Source: Pseudomonas sp. Root71
Lineage (GTDB): Bacteria > Pseudomonadota > Gammaproteobacteria > Pseudomonadales > Pseudomonadaceae
Direction: 5' to 3'
DNA length: 64,000 nucleotides
Assembly (NCBI RefSeq): GCF_001429045.1
Contig: NZ_LMHY01000010.1
Coordinates: 1 to 64,000 of the forward strand
In this document: piece after piece, positions 1 through 10,852 of the stretch
Layout of the letters: the number at the start of each line of letters is the position of its first letter
Position numbering within the stretch: the stretch's first letter is position 1
Notes under the pieces: generated by a model
What the model was told of the DNA's origin: nothing
What the model saw: only the letters and a program-made list of their open reading frames with translations
Databases searched by the model: none
Position numbers and translations under genes: made by a program

Positions 1-282
1 GGCAACGACACGATGGTTGCTTCTAATGGCGACGATATCTTCGTGTTCGCCGCGGGCTTCGGCAATGACCGGATCCTCGGCTTCGATACCGACGCGGCGG
101 GAGGCCAGGATCTGCTCAACTTCGCCGCTCTCAACATCACGGCGGCGACCTTTGGCAGCAGTGTCAATGTCGTTGATCTCGGTGCGGATACGTTGCTCAA
201 CTTCGGTGCGGGTTCCATCACCCTGGTAGGTGTGGGTGATCCAAACACCGTTTCGGCCACAGACTTCATTCTGGCCTCTTGA
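1..282 (+). CDS. RTX-type calcium-binding secreted protein, C-terminal part
   Basis: The reading frame is open from base 1 and stops at 280-282, so only the last 93 residues are present. The visible part has the aspartate/glycine-rich pattern GNDTMVASNGDDIFVF, then AAGFGNDRI, and ends in a hydrophobic/small-residue tail (DFILAS). Repeats of this kind followed by a beta-rich tail without cysteine are typical of type I-secreted RTX adhesins, proteases or lipases, where the tail acts as the secretion signal. The catalytic or adhesive part lies outside the window, so the exact function cannot be said. A hairpin terminator follows about 40 bases after the stop. Confidence 0.7.
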   Translation, partial: GNDTMVASNGDDIFVFAAGFGNDRILGFDTDAAGGQDLLNFAALNITAATFGSSVNVVDLGADTLLNFGAGSITLVGVGDPNTVSATDFILAS

Positions 283-323
283 GGTCCTGGCAAGGACTGT
301 CGCAGGGAGCGTGGACCACGGAG

Positions 324-349
324 GGGAGGGCAATGGATGCCCTCCCTTT
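324..349 (+). terminator. Rho-independent-like hairpin after the RTX gene
   Basis: GGGAGGGCA (324-332) pairs with TGCCCTCCC (338-346) around a five-base loop, followed by TTTC. The T-run is short, so the strength is uncertain, but the position just after the RTX stop fits a terminator. Confidence 0.6.
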
Positions 350-471
350 CTCCATCCACTCAATTGCCCATTAGCTATCGGGGTGCCAGCAGCGTACTGG
401 AACTCATCAAGGCGGCAGGTTGGAACCGAACTGCGAAATCAAAGAATCAATTGAAAAAGGGAAACCCGGCC

Positions 472-1047
472 TTGAACATTTCAGCCATCTGCCTCTTGAG
501 CAGTCTATTGGTTTCGGTCGCGGCTTTTGCTACCGGTGTTAATCCGGTGTTCGACCTGGATTTCACCAGGTCAGCCACGGAAACGCTGAAAAAACTGGAT
601 ATCAACGACGCTTGTATTGTCGCCATCTCAAGTCCTGCTGCTTTTACGTTCTGTCGAGAAGGGTCATCAACGCTCTGGAAGTATCAGGCGCTGGATCTGG
701 AGCAACAGGCGGTGATCCAGATTGGCCAAAAGCGGTCTTCGGCGGACTACCGGCAAATAACCCTTGTGGAAGTCGATAGCGTTGCTTGCGAACAGGATCA
801 CCTTGTGGAATTGGTTGAACCGGCTATCAGGCATGGACTTGTCCTTGGCCTGATTACCCTGTTTCTGTTGGTCGGCCTGCGATATACCTACCGGGCGATC
901 ATGTATTGCTGTTATGAACAGGTCGGCTTTTCGAAGTTCGGCTTGCGGCGCCTGGACAAATCCCGGTCAACGCAAAATTCAACGGTAATGGCGTTGGTCG
1001 CATGGGGTGTCGTGGCCGCTACGGCATTTATCTACTTCGGATTTTGA
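472..1047 (+). CDS. Hypothetical membrane-anchored protein, 191 aa
   Basis: I do not recognise a family. The start is taken as TTG 472, with AAGGGA about 10 bases upstream. An in-frame TTG at 451 would add a Lys-Lys n-region before the hydrophobic stretch and is a real alternative; the longer ATG frame at 337 lacks any ribosome site and overlaps the terminator. The protein begins with a hydrophobic signal or anchor (about 20 residues ending near FATG), has a soluble region with three to four cysteines, and then two further hydrophobic segments (around residues 125-145 and at the C-terminus). It is probably an inner-membrane protein with a periplasmic domain. Confidence 0.5.
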   Translation: MNISAICLLSSLLVSVAAFATGVNPVFDLDFTRSATETLKKLDINDACIVAISSPAAFTFCREGSSTLWKYQALDLEQQAVIQIGQKRSSADYRQITLVEVDSVACEQDHLVELVEPAIRHGLVLGLITLFLLVGLRYTYRAIMYCCYEQVGFSKFGLRRLDKSRSTQNSTVMALVAWGVVAATAFIYFGF

Positions 1048-1730
1048 GCGAGACCACAATTAGCGGGTATGCCGTTTCAAGGTACTTGCCATCCGATAGG
1101 GTTTGAATGCGTGCAGTTTCATTCGCTGACGACTAATTTGCTTTTAATATCCTGTTCCTTTCAGTTGATCCTGTATTGCTGTCTGCCTGAAAGGGTGGCT
1201 GGATCACCGTGAAGTCCGTCGTTGGAGTTTGCCTTGGATGAGAGTTACTCGCTATTGCGAGACTTATGGGATGTATAACAACTAGCGGATCCAATATGCA
1301 ATGCTCGAAGTGCATCCAGGCAAGCAGGCCAGTTGCTGTGGGCAATAGCGGGGAAGTTGACTCATTGCTGTCGCTTCAGGCGAACTTGCGCTACGCACCG
1401 TTTGTCGGTGGCTTGTGCGGAAAATGAACATTGTAGCGTCTGTGGCCTCTGATCCTTGAGCACGTCAGCCATGACCTGCCCCCGCGATTGAAAAAAAAGA
1501 AGTGGAAATAGAATCTCAAGTGCAGTGAATGCCACTGGGGGTTTTTATCTGAAACTCAGGGAGGCGATAAATCAACCGGTCATTGATTCGCCAGGTGAAT
1601 CAATGAGGTTGAGAGTGCCGAGTCCATGATTTGGCTTATCTTTTAGAAGTAAGGTCGTACAGAATTTTTAATAATTAAAGATTCTGTCAAGTAGTCGATC
1701 CGTACTCTCGAATAAGGTGGAGAAAATACC
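1048..1730. other. Long intergenic region, AT-richer than its surroundings
   Basis: I see no convincing gene in these 683 bases. Two inverted repeats are visible: CATTGATTC (1581-1589) with GAATCAATG (1597-1605), and ACAGAAT (1659-1665) with ATTCTGT (1681-1687) around an AT-only loop. The second lies 40-70 bases upstream of the next gene and could be part of its promoter or operator. A 70-codon minus-strand frame (1133-1345) has no ribosome site and no recognisable sequence. Confidence 0.5.
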
Positions 1731-2378
1731 GTGGCGATAAATACCATTATGAGTCTGCTGGAAAATAAGGAATTCCTGGAGTTTTTGCGTCTGGGGGTTA
1801 TTTATGTTCATTTGGTGGCGTGTTGTGTGGCCATCGGGCTGGTGTTGACCAGTGATGTCGCGATGGTCAGGGATCTTTTAAAACGGAAAATATTAACTGA
1901 GCATGATAATGCTCACATGGAAAGTCTTCAAAGATCTGTCATCGTTTCACTAATAGCGCTGTGGGTAACGGGCATCGCTGTCGTCGGTATCGATTACCTG
2001 GAAAAAGGTGTCGAGTACTTCATGAATCCAAAACTTCAAGCCAAAGTCATTATTGTGGCGTTGTTGACTTACAACGGCATCTTGTTGCATCGCCTGGTAC
2101 TGCCGGCCCTGCAAAAGGCAGGCTCCTTGCTCAATCTCCGATTCAGTGCACGAATGCTGGCGTTGGCCTGCGGTTCGTTGTCGGCGGTGTCCTGGATGTA
2201 TGCCGCCATGCTGGGTGTCGGTCGTCCCTTGGCTTGGAAGTATTCCCTTTCCGAACTGTTGATGGCCTATCCGGTACTGATTGCGCTCGGGTTCCTGACG
2301 ATGCTGGTGTTGACCCAGCGAGCGAAACAACAGGACGTCTGCGTTGCGCCGGCGCGGGCAGTAGCAAGCGCATGCTAA
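1731..2378 (+). CDS. Hypothetical integral membrane protein, 215 aa
   Basis: GTG start at 1731, with AAGGTGGAG about 10 bases upstream; the in-frame ATG at 1749 has no such site. There are about five hydrophobic spans (near residues 20-40, 68-85, 103-120, 138-160 and 178-195). Several histidines lie in or near spans (YVHLVAC, LLHRLVLPAL), which recalls haem-containing or DoxX/CopD-like small membrane proteins, but I cannot place it in a family. It stands alone between two long non-coding stretches. Confidence 0.55.
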   Translation: MAINTIMSLLENKEFLEFLRLGVIYVHLVACCVAIGLVLTSDVAMVRDLLKRKILTEHDNAHMESLQRSVIVSLIALWVTGIAVVGIDYLEKGVEYFMNPKLQAKVIIVALLTYNGILLHRLVLPALQKAGSLLNLRFSARMLALACGSLSAVSWMYAAMLGVGRPLAWKYSLSELLMAYPVLIALGFLTMLVLTQRAKQQDVCVAPARAVASAC

Positions 2379-2621
2379 GCCGGTTCTTCGCGTAAATCTT
2401 GCGGACTTGTCCAGAGCCCGAAAGGCGGCCTTCAGGGTGCAGGTTTCAATCCGGACCTGCACCGCAAGGTCGTTTTTGTTTTGAATCATTCCCGGCGGCC
2501 CAAAGCTTCTGCTCATTTCGATCAATAATTTGTCAGTTACGGTCATTGAGGGATGGTGGCGTGACTCTTAGTCTGTCGAACATGACTGACGGGGGCCGTA
2601 GAGCTCCTGCACTTTCCGTGA

Positions 2622-4682
<2,061 letters not shown>

Positions 4683-4751
4683 CGCACATCGTTCGGGTTC
4701 ACAGCACAAGTCGGCTGTTAAGATGCCGGATCTTTCCATAGATCCGGCATC

Positions 4752-5678
4752 ATGCTTTCTCCTCCAGACAATTGGTTTCTTCAAGCCCCCCTCGACCCCC
4801 TTCACCTCGACTGGCTCACTCGAGCCGGCATCGAAGTGGCGGTCCTGCGGCTGGACCAGATCGACCCGCTGATCAGCGGCAACAAATGGTTCAAGCTCAT
4901 CGAACACCTGAAAACTGCTGACCGCCTGGGGGCCGAAGGCATCATCAGTCTCGGTGGCGCGCACTCCAATCACCTCCACGCGTTGGCGGCGGCGGGCAAG
5001 CGTTTCGGCTTTGCCACCGTCGGCCTGTTGCGCGGGCATCCTCAGCAAACCCCGACGGTCAAGGACTTGCAGGCGTTCGGCATGCAGTTGCACTGGCTGG
5101 GGTATGCAGGCTATCGGGCAAGGCATGAAGCGGGTTTCTGGCAACCCTGGCAAACCCGCTACCCGAGGTTGCATCCGGTGCCTGAAGGGGGAGGCGGTTT
5201 GCCTGGTGCCTTGGGTTGCATGCAGTTGCGGGCCACTGTTTGCGCGCAATTGCCGGGCTTGGGCTGGAGCGACCATGACGGCTGGTGGCTGGCCTGCGGC
5301 ACCGGCACGACCCTGGCCGGCCTGGTGCTGGCCGAAGCGGGGGATCATCCGGTGTACGGTGCCCTGGCGGTGCCTGACGATCATGGGGTGGCGCAGATGG
5401 TCGAGCGGATCGTGCAGGAAGCCGGTGTAGTCAATGCGAGGTATGAACTGATCGATGCAAGTCGCGGCGGCTTCGCCAAGGTGGATCCGCTGCTGCTCGA
5501 CTTTATCGAAAAGACAGAGCAGGCCGGGAGTATTCCATTGGAGCCGCTGTACACCGGCAAGGCACTCATGGCCCTCAAGCAACAAGTCGAGGCGGGCAAG
5601 TTCGCCCGGGGCACACGACTGATCTTTGTCCACACGGGCGGCTTGCAGGGGCGGCGGGGATTTGACTCACAAGCCTGA
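4752..5678 (+). CDS. PLP-dependent D-cysteine desulfhydrase / ACC deaminase family protein
   Basis: A 308-residue fold-type II PLP enzyme. The expected Schiff-base lysine is Lys45 in SGNKWFKL, followed by the family signature SLGGAHSNH (about 67-74), which contacts the substrate carboxylate. A glycine-rich phosphate loop (CGTGTTLAGL) is near residue 182. Related enzymes release ammonia from 1-aminocyclopropane-1-carboxylate or sulfide from D-cysteine; I cannot tell these apart from sequence alone, and the general D-cysteine desulfhydrase-like label is safest. It begins 69 bases after fadH with no obvious promoter between. Confidence 0.8.
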   Translation: MLSPPDNWFLQAPLDPLHLDWLTRAGIEVAVLRLDQIDPLISGNKWFKLIEHLKTADRLGAEGIISLGGAHSNHLHALAAAGKRFGFATVGLLRGHPQQTPTVKDLQAFGMQLHWLGYAGYRARHEAGFWQPWQTRYPRLHPVPEGGGGLPGALGCMQLRATVCAQLPGLGWSDHDGWWLACGTGTTLAGLVLAEAGDHPVYGALAVPDDHGVAQMVERIVQEAGVVNARYELIDASRGGFAKVDPLLLDFIEKTEQAGSIPLEPLYTGKALMALKQQVEAGKFARGTRLIFVHTGGLQGRRGFDSQA

Positions 5679-5695
5679 AACGCACCGCAAACCAA

Positions 5696-5804
5696 TGTGG
5701 GAGCGAGCTTGCTCCGGGCGGCGTTCCGACGATGGCGGTGGGTCAGTCGACAAATGCGCCGAATGCAACACCCTCATCGCGAGCAGGCTCGCTCCCACAC
5801 TGCA
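5696..5804. repeat. REP doublet, GTGGGAGC family
   Basis: Two inverted copies of a REP palindrome: GTGGGAGCGAGCTTGCTC at the left and GAGCAGGCTCGCTCCCAC at the right, about 60 bases apart, between two convergent genes. The left copy carries the GGGCGGCGTTCCGACGA extension also seen at 39655-39671. Confidence 0.85.
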
Positions 5805-5815
5805 ATTCATTGGTC

Positions 5816-6376
5816 TCAGGAGTCGCGGTTCACGCGCTTGGGCATCATCCGCAGCAAGGTGTTATCGCCCACCACATAATGGTGATACAGCCCGGCCACG
5901 GCATGCAGGCCGATCAGCCAGTAGCCGATAGTGCCGCCGAGCTCGTGCCAGCCCTGGAGCTCTTTGGCCAGGTCCTTGTTTTCCGCTACCAGCATCGGCA
6001 GGTCGACACCGTAGAACATCACCTGATTGCCTTTGGCGCTGGTGACCAGCCAGCCGAGAATCGGCGTGACGATCATGAAAATGTACAGCGCCCAGTGCAT
6101 CAGCCTGGCCAGCGTCGTTTGCCAGTGCGCCGAGGCCGGGAAGATCTGCGGCGCCGGGCCGAGGCTGCGTGCGAACAATCGCACCCAGACCAGAACGAAT
6201 ACGGTCAGGCCGAGCATGAAGTGTGTTTCGACGATCAGCGTGCGCCCGCCACTGCCCTTGGGAAAGAGCCCGCGAAACTCGATACAGGCGTAAACCAGCA
6301 CCAGCAGGACCAGCATCAACCAATGCAGCGCGATCGATACGGTGCTGTAGCGCGATTCGGAGTTTTTCCACGGCAT
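5816..6376 (-). CDS. Cytochrome b561 family protein
   Basis: A 186-residue inner-membrane di-haem cytochrome of the bacterial b561 family, which passes electrons between quinones and periplasmic acceptors. Four hydrophobic spans are visible, with the usual haem-ligand histidines in ALHWLMLVLL, ETHFMLGL, GWHELGGTIG and GLHAVAGLYHH. ATG 6376 is chosen because GAGGA lies about eight bases upstream; the longer frame from 6409 has a charged leader before the normal family start. It is transcribed alone, convergent with the PLP enzyme. A second b561 lies at 21335-21880. Confidence 0.88.
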   Translation of the reverse strand: MPWKNSESRYSTVSIALHWLMLVLLVLVYACIEFRGLFPKGSGGRTLIVETHFMLGLTVFVLVWVRLFARSLGPAPQIFPASAHWQTTLARLMHWALYIFMIVTPILGWLVTSAKGNQVMFYGVDLPMLVAENKDLAKELQGWHELGGTIGYWLIGLHAVAGLYHHYVVGDNTLLRMMPKRVNRDS

Positions 6377-6513
6377 ACGGTGTTCCTCAGAGGTCCGGTT
6401 TAAAGCCACCGCTCTTATCCGACGGTGTGCTCTAACTGTAATCCTGTTTCACCGGGTTTGCCTGAGGCGATTGGTCGCTGGATGCTCTGGTTTGGGTAAT
6501 GCACAGAAGAAAC

Positions 6514-6540
6514 CTGTGGGAGCAGGCTCGCTCCCACAGG
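6514..6540. repeat. Single REP palindrome, GTGGGAGC family
   Basis: CTGTGGGAGC and GCTCCCACAG pair around a short loop, just beyond the phnX stop. It could double as a transcript-end hairpin. Confidence 0.75.
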
Positions 6541-6557
6541 GGCAATGCGGGGACTTA

Positions 6558-7385
6558 TCAGCTCGACTGAGGCATTTCGCCGTTGGCCAGGCGCTTGTTG
6601 ATGTCGGCGATCACTTGCGGCAGATCGGTGATGGTATCGATCATGTAGTGCGGACGCGAGCCTTCGAACATTGCGTGGATGCGCTTGCGCTCGCCGTCCA
6701 GTTGGTCGCAGCCCAAGGCGCGATAACCTTCGTAGTCCAGGCCCAGGGCGTTGCCCGAGCAGATCAGCGCCACGGTCCACATGCCGGCGCGGCGCCCCTC
6801 GAGAATGCCCGGCACCGTGTCATCGATCTTCACGCACGCGGCGACATCGTCGATGCCCAGGGCAATGACGTTGGCCAGCGCCTGGGCGGGCCATGGACGA
6901 CCATTCGGGACTTCATCGGTGGCAACCACGTGATCGGCCACGTAGCCGTTGGTGGCAGCCAGTTCAACCACTTTGTCCATGACCTGTTTCGGGTAGCCGG
7001 AGCAGGAGCCGATCTTGATCCCTTGCTGGCGCAGGTTGGCGATGGTCTCCAGCGCTCCGGGAATCAGCGCCGAGTGTTCGGCGATTTTTTCGATCTGCAG
7101 CGGCATGAAGCGTTGGTAGATGGCGGTCACGTCATCGTCGGTCGGCGTGCGGCCGAACACTTTGCGATAGCGCTCGGCAACCTCCGGCAGATCGCACAGG
7201 GTGCGGATGTGGTCCCACTTGCCCATGCCCATCGGGCCACGGGCCTCTTCGATGGACACCTGGACGTCGAATTCGGCGAAGGCTTCGACGAAAATCTGCG
7301 TCGGGGCGAAGGAGCCGAAGTCGACCACGGTGCCGGCCCAGTCGAGGATGGCGGCTTGCAGTTTGCTTGGGTTGGAGTAGTTCAT
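6558..7385 (-). CDS. phnX: Phosphonoacetaldehyde hydrolase (phosphonatase)
   Basis: Cleaves the carbon-phosphorus bond of phosphonoacetaldehyde to give acetaldehyde and phosphate, the second step of 2-aminoethylphosphonate breakdown. A 275-residue HAD-fold enzyme: Asp15 in LDWAGT is the nucleophile and Lys56 in GMGKWDHI is the Schiff-base lysine that marks phosphonatases. KIDDTVPG (near residue 190) is the acidic HAD motif. ATG 7385 gives the normal family N-terminus, with AGGAA about 11 bases upstream; the frame extending to 7478 runs into a REP repeat. It lies downstream of phnW on the same strand with a REP doublet between them. Confidence 0.95.
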   Translation of the reverse strand: MNYSNPSKLQAAILDWAGTVVDFGSFAPTQIFVEAFAEFDVQVSIEEARGPMGMGKWDHIRTLCDLPEVAERYRKVFGRTPTDDDVTAIYQRFMPLQIEKIAEHSALIPGALETIANLRQQGIKIGSCSGYPKQVMDKVVELAATNGYVADHVVATDEVPNGRPWPAQALANVIALGIDDVAACVKIDDTVPGILEGRRAGMWTVALICSGNALGLDYEGYRALGCDQLDGERKRIHAMFEGSRPHYMIDTITDLPQVIADINKRLANGEMPQSS

Positions 7386-7432
7386 GGCAATTAATTTCCT
7401 GTAGAAAACTGACGATTGGAGAGCCGCTTTTA

Positions 7433-7526
7433 CTGTGGGAGCGAGCTTGCTCGCGATGGCGGTCTTCCATTCAACCAAGGTGCTGACTGATCGGGCCCCA
7501 TCGCGAGCAAGCTCGCTCCCACAGGG
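7433..7526. repeat. REP doublet, GTGGGAGC family, between phnW and phnX
   Basis: TGTGGGAGCGAGCTTGCTCG and its inverse CGAGCAAGCTCGCTCCCACA flank about 55 bases. It sits inside a probable two-gene transcript, where such hairpins may change the relative amount of mRNA for each gene. Confidence 0.85.
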
Positions 7527-7540
7527 GAATGTGGTGTGGG

Positions 7541-8650
7541 TTAGATCTCTAACACTTCCATCTCGCGCAACACTTCAGCAATCGCCGCCACGGCTTCGCG
7601 CATTTCGGCTGGCTGGACATGGCCGATGCAGCCGACGCGGAAGGTTTCGACCTGGGTCAGTTTGCCGGGGTAGAGGATGTAACCCTTGGCCTTGACCCGC
7701 TCGTAGAACTCCTTGAATGCGTAGCGTGGATCTTTCGGGGCGTGGAAGGTGGCGATGATCGGCGCCTGGATAGCCGCCGGCAGGAAGCTGCGCAGCCCCA
7801 GTCTGCCCATCTCTTCCATCAATGCCTGGCAGTTGGCGGCGTAGCGTTCGTGCCGCGCCGGCAAGCCGCCTTCTTCGTTGTATTGCAGAAGGGCTTCGTG
7901 CAGCGCCGCGACCACATGGGTCGGCGGGGTAAAGCGCCACTGGCCGGTCTTGGCCATGTAGGCGTGCTGGTCCTGCAGGTCCATCGCCAGCGAATGCGAG
8001 TTACCAACGGCGTTGGCCAGGGACTCTTTGCGAGCGAAGACAAAACCCATGCCCGGCACGCCTTCCAGGCATTTGCCCGAGGCGGCGATCAGTGCGTCGA
8101 ACGGCACTTGTTGCGCATCCACTGGCAGGGCGCCGAAGGAGCTCATGGCGTCGATGATCAGGCGCTTACCGTGTTGCGCAATGACCTGGGCGATCTCTGG
8201 CAGCGGATTGAGGATGCCGGTGCTGGTTTCGCAGTGAATCAGGGCGACATGGGTAATGTCTTGATCGGCACGAAGCAGGCGGTCGACGTCGGTGGCGGTG
8301 GTCGGTTCGTCCTCGGCGGTTTCGAAAGTGCTGAACGAGCGCCCCAGCACTTCGCAGATTTTCGCCAGGCGCTTGCCGTAGGCGCCGTTGATCAATACCA
8401 GAATCTTGCCGTCCCGAGGCACCAGCGTGCCGATCGCCGCCTCGACCGCGAAGGTGCCGCTGCCTTGCAGGGGCACGCAGTGGTGGGTGGCGGCGCCGTT
8501 GATGATGGCCAGCAGTTGCTCGCAGAGGCTGGCGGTCAGTTGATTGAAGCGGTCATCCCATGATCCCCAGTCAACCATCATTGCCTGACGGGTGCGGGCC
8601 GACGTGGTCAACGGGCCGGGGGTGAGCAGGATGGGTTCGGCAGTACTCAT
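7541..8650 (-). CDS. phnW: 2-aminoethylphosphonate--pyruvate transaminase
   Basis: Moves the amino group of 2-aminoethylphosphonate to pyruvate, giving phosphonoacetaldehyde (the PhnX substrate) and alanine. At 369 aa it is the usual length. It begins with the family motif [11 protein letters not shown], has the phosphate-binding [10 protein letters not shown], the DAMSSFG segment with the PLP-contacting aspartate, and the PLP lysine at about 193 in [10 protein letters not shown]. It is first in the phnW-phnX unit and divergent from a LysR regulator with a 109-base shared upstream region. Confidence 0.95.
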   Translation of the reverse strand: MSTAEPILLTPGPLTTSARTRQAMMVDWGSWDDRFNQLTASLCEQLLAIINGAATHHCVPLQGSGTFAVEAAIGTLVPRDGKILVLINGAYGKRLAKICEVLGRSFSTFETAEDEPTTATDVDRLLRADQDITHVALIHCETSTGILNPLPEIAQVIAQHGKRLIIDAMSSFGALPVDAQQVPFDALIAASGKCLEGVPGMGFVFARKESLANAVGNSHSLAMDLQDQHAYMAKTGQWRFTPPTHVVAALHEALLQYNEEGGLPARHERYAANCQALMEEMGRLGLRSFLPAAIQAPIIATFHAPKDPRYAFKEFYERVKAKGYILYPGKLTQVETFRVGCIGHVQPAEMREAVAAIAEVLREMEVLEI

Positions 8651-8691
8651 TCTCGTGTCCTCGCAATCGATGGGATGAAGCGTTGGTGCCT

Positions 8692-8703
8692 AAATTGCAA
8701 TTT
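8692..8703. promoter_or_regulatory. Candidate LysR operator between phnW and its regulator
   Basis: AAATTGCAATTT is a perfect 12-base palindrome in the 109-base region between divergent phnW and a LysR gene. LysR proteins usually bind interrupted AT-rich dyads in such positions, so this is a plausible binding site, but its use is inferred. Confidence 0.45.
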
Positions 8704-8759
8704 GCCGTGTTATCAATCAAATTGTTTGTTGTTATGCCAACCATCAATGAGGGTTATTC

Positions 8760-9620
8760 ATGAACCTGTTCCAGCTCCGCGCCTTCGATGCCGTGGCCCG
8801 GGAAGGCAGCTTTACCCGGGCGGCGGCGCGGCTGTTCATCAGCCAGCCGGCCGTCACCGGGCACATCAAGGCCCTGGAGGAGCACTACCAGATCACCCTG
8901 CTGCGCCGCACCGCCCGCCGCGTGGAACTGACGGAGGAGGGCACCAAACTGGCGGCAATCACCCGGGCGATGTTCAGCTTGGCCGAAGAGGCGCAGGTAA
9001 TGCTCGAAGCCAACCGGCAATTGCTGACCGGGCGCCTGGAAGTGGCGGCGGACGGCCCGCACATGGTCATGCCGATGCTCGCCAGCCTGCGTGCACGCTA
9101 TCCGGGGATCACGGTGAACCTGCGCCTGGGCAACGCCCAGGAAACCCTGGCGGCGCTGCTGTCCGAACATGCCGACGTGGCGGTGCTGACCGAGGTCGAG
9201 CCGCGCAAGGGCCTGCATCTGCAGGCGCTGAATGAATCACGGATTTGCGCGCTGGTGCCCGATGGGCATCCTTGGGCGCAGAAGACCAAAGGCGTGCAGC
9301 TCAAGGAACTGGATCAGGTGATCATGGTGCTGCGCGAACCGAGTTCGATTACCCGGCGCACCTTCGATGAGGCATGCGCCCAGGCCAAGGTCAATCCACG
9401 GGTGCTGCTGGAACTGGACAGTCGCGAAGCGGTGACCGAGGCGGTGGCCGCCGAACTGGGTGTGGGGGTGGTGTCGTCGGTGGAGGTCAGTCACGATCCA
9501 CGGGTGGCGGCGGTACCGATCATCGGCGAGGGGCTGGTGAATCGGCACATGATGGGGTGTATGGAGCGGCGGCGGGATTTGCGACTGATACAGGCGTTTT
9601 TTGGGTTGGCACCGGTGTAG
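8760..9620 (+). CDS. LysR-family regulator, probably of phnWX
   Basis: A 286-residue LysR-type activator. The N-terminal helix-turn-helix is clear (FDAVAREGSFTRAAARLFIS, then QPAVTGHI), followed by an effector-binding domain from about residue 90. ATG 8760 follows GAGGG by about seven bases. Divergence from phnW is the usual arrangement for a LysR gene controlling its neighbour, so the expected inducer is 2-aminoethylphosphonate or an intermediate; this is inference. Its stop codon lies inside the left arm of a REP repeat. Confidence 0.88.
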   Translation: MNLFQLRAFDAVAREGSFTRAAARLFISQPAVTGHIKALEEHYQITLLRRTARRVELTEEGTKLAAITRAMFSLAEEAQVMLEANRQLLTGRLEVAADGPHMVMPMLASLRARYPGITVNLRLGNAQETLAALLSEHADVAVLTEVEPRKGLHLQALNESRICALVPDGHPWAQKTKGVQLKELDQVIMVLREPSSITRRTFDEACAQAKVNPRVLLELDSREAVTEAVAAELGVGVVSSVEVSHDPRVAAVPIIGEGLVNRHMMGCMERRRDLRLIQAFFGLAPV

Positions 9621-9699
9621 GAGCTGCCGAAGGCTGCGATCTTTTGATCTTCGCTTTTAAAAACAAGATCAAAAGATCGCAGCCTTCGGCAGCTCCTAC
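9617..9699. repeat. Long palindromic repeat, GTAGGAGCTGCCG family
   Basis: GTAGGAGCTGCCGAAGGCTG runs into GCGATCTTTTGATCTT and is mirrored on the right side, forming a hairpin with arms of about 35 bases between two convergent LysR genes. The same family occurs at 21893, 32344, 38594, 45906, 50970 and 60479. It probably also works as a bidirectional transcript end. Confidence 0.88.
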
Positions 9700-9711
9700 G
9701 GGGGGATGCGG

Positions 9712-10584
9712 TCAGTTAAGGCTCTCCCGCACCATCTCCAGAAAAGTCGCCACCACCCGCCGCGAACTCTGTTCGCGCAAACACACCAGGGTTTCAGTCA
9801 ACCGTCGTTTGCAATCGATAATCGGCAACGCACACACCCGCGAATCCGCGCCAAACTCGGCAGCCGACACCACCCCCACCCCAATCCCCACAACCACCGC
9901 CTCCCGCGCTGCCTCGCGACCTTCAACCTGAATTGCCGGGCGGATGCGGAACCCGGCACCGGCCATTTCCTCCTCCAGCGTCTGCCGGGTCACCGAACCG
10001 ACTTCCCGCAACACCAGCGGTGTGTCGTCGAGGTCGGCAAGGGTGATGGATTCGCGCTCGGCCCACGGATGATTGCGCGACACGAACGCCACCATCGGGT
10101 CGTTACGCAGGGGCAGGGAGATCAGGCGTTCATCGCTGACGTCACGGCCCAGCAACGCCAGGTCGGCCTGATAGTTGAACAGTCGGAACAGCGACTCATC
10201 GGTGTTGCCGGTTTCGATCTTCACGCTGATCCCGGGGTAGCGTTCGCAGAATCGGGCGATCTGCGGCAGCACGTGGACCGGTGCATCCACCGCCAGAATC
10301 AGGCTGCCGGTCTGCAAGGCCTGGGAGTCCTGGAGCAGTTCCTGGGCTTCCGCCTCAATCACGAAAAGCCGCTGGGTAACGCTCAGCAGCCGCTCGCCCA
10401 GATCGGTCAGGCGCACCGAGCGCTTGTTGCGGTGAAACAGCAAAACCCCGTAGCGCTCTTCGAGTTTGCGCACCTGGTCGGAAATCGCCGGTTGCGTCAG
10501 AAACAAGCGCTCGGCGGCCTTGGTGAAGCTTCCATGCACCGCCACGGCGTGGAAAGCTTTGAGCTGGGCGTGGGACACCGACAT
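9712..10584 (-). CDS. LysR-family regulator
   Basis: A 290-residue LysR protein with an N-terminal helix-turn-helix (AFHAVAVHGSFTKAAERLFL, then TQPAISDQV) and the periplasmic-binding-like effector domain. ATG 10584 is chosen with GGAG six bases upstream; six codons further up give no better site. It is divergent from the transporter gene at 10853, so it probably controls that transporter and the flavin oxidoreductase behind it. It resembles the other LysR gene of this locus in the reading head (SQPAVTGHI against TQPAISDQV), which suggests two related sensors for one pathway. Confidence 0.87.
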   Translation of the reverse strand: MSVSHAQLKAFHAVAVHGSFTKAAERLFLTQPAISDQVRKLEERYGVLLFHRNKRSVRLTDLGERLLSVTQRLFVIEAEAQELLQDSQALQTGSLILAVDAPVHVLPQIARFCERYPGISVKIETGNTDESLFRLFNYQADLALLGRDVSDERLISLPLRNDPMVAFVSRNHPWAERESITLADLDDTPLVLREVGSVTRQTLEEEMAGAGFRIRPAIQVEGREAAREAVVVGIGVGVVSAAEFGADSRVCALPIIDCKRRLTETLVCLREQSSRRVVATFLEMVRESLN

Positions 10585-10852
10585 GGGAATCTCCAGTAAC
10601 AAGCTGACCTTATATTTGAAATACGATAAATCGATTTCACTTATTAATCAGTAATTGTTTTTATCCACCTCAGCCCCGGTGACTGGTCAGTCGAACAGCA
10701 GCGGGAGCCATGAGCCTGTGCGTGCAACTACAGGACTCATCTGACCGGTATCCGCCGTAGGGACAGGGCGATATCGCAGTGCTCAACAATAAAAACACAG
10801 GCGTTTTCTTCCAATTCTGCCGGCACACTCACACCCTGAGGTCAGAACCACA

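Noticed and set aside
1133..1345. 70-codon minus-strand frame in the first long gap
   Set aside because: No ribosome site, no recognisable sequence and unusual composition.
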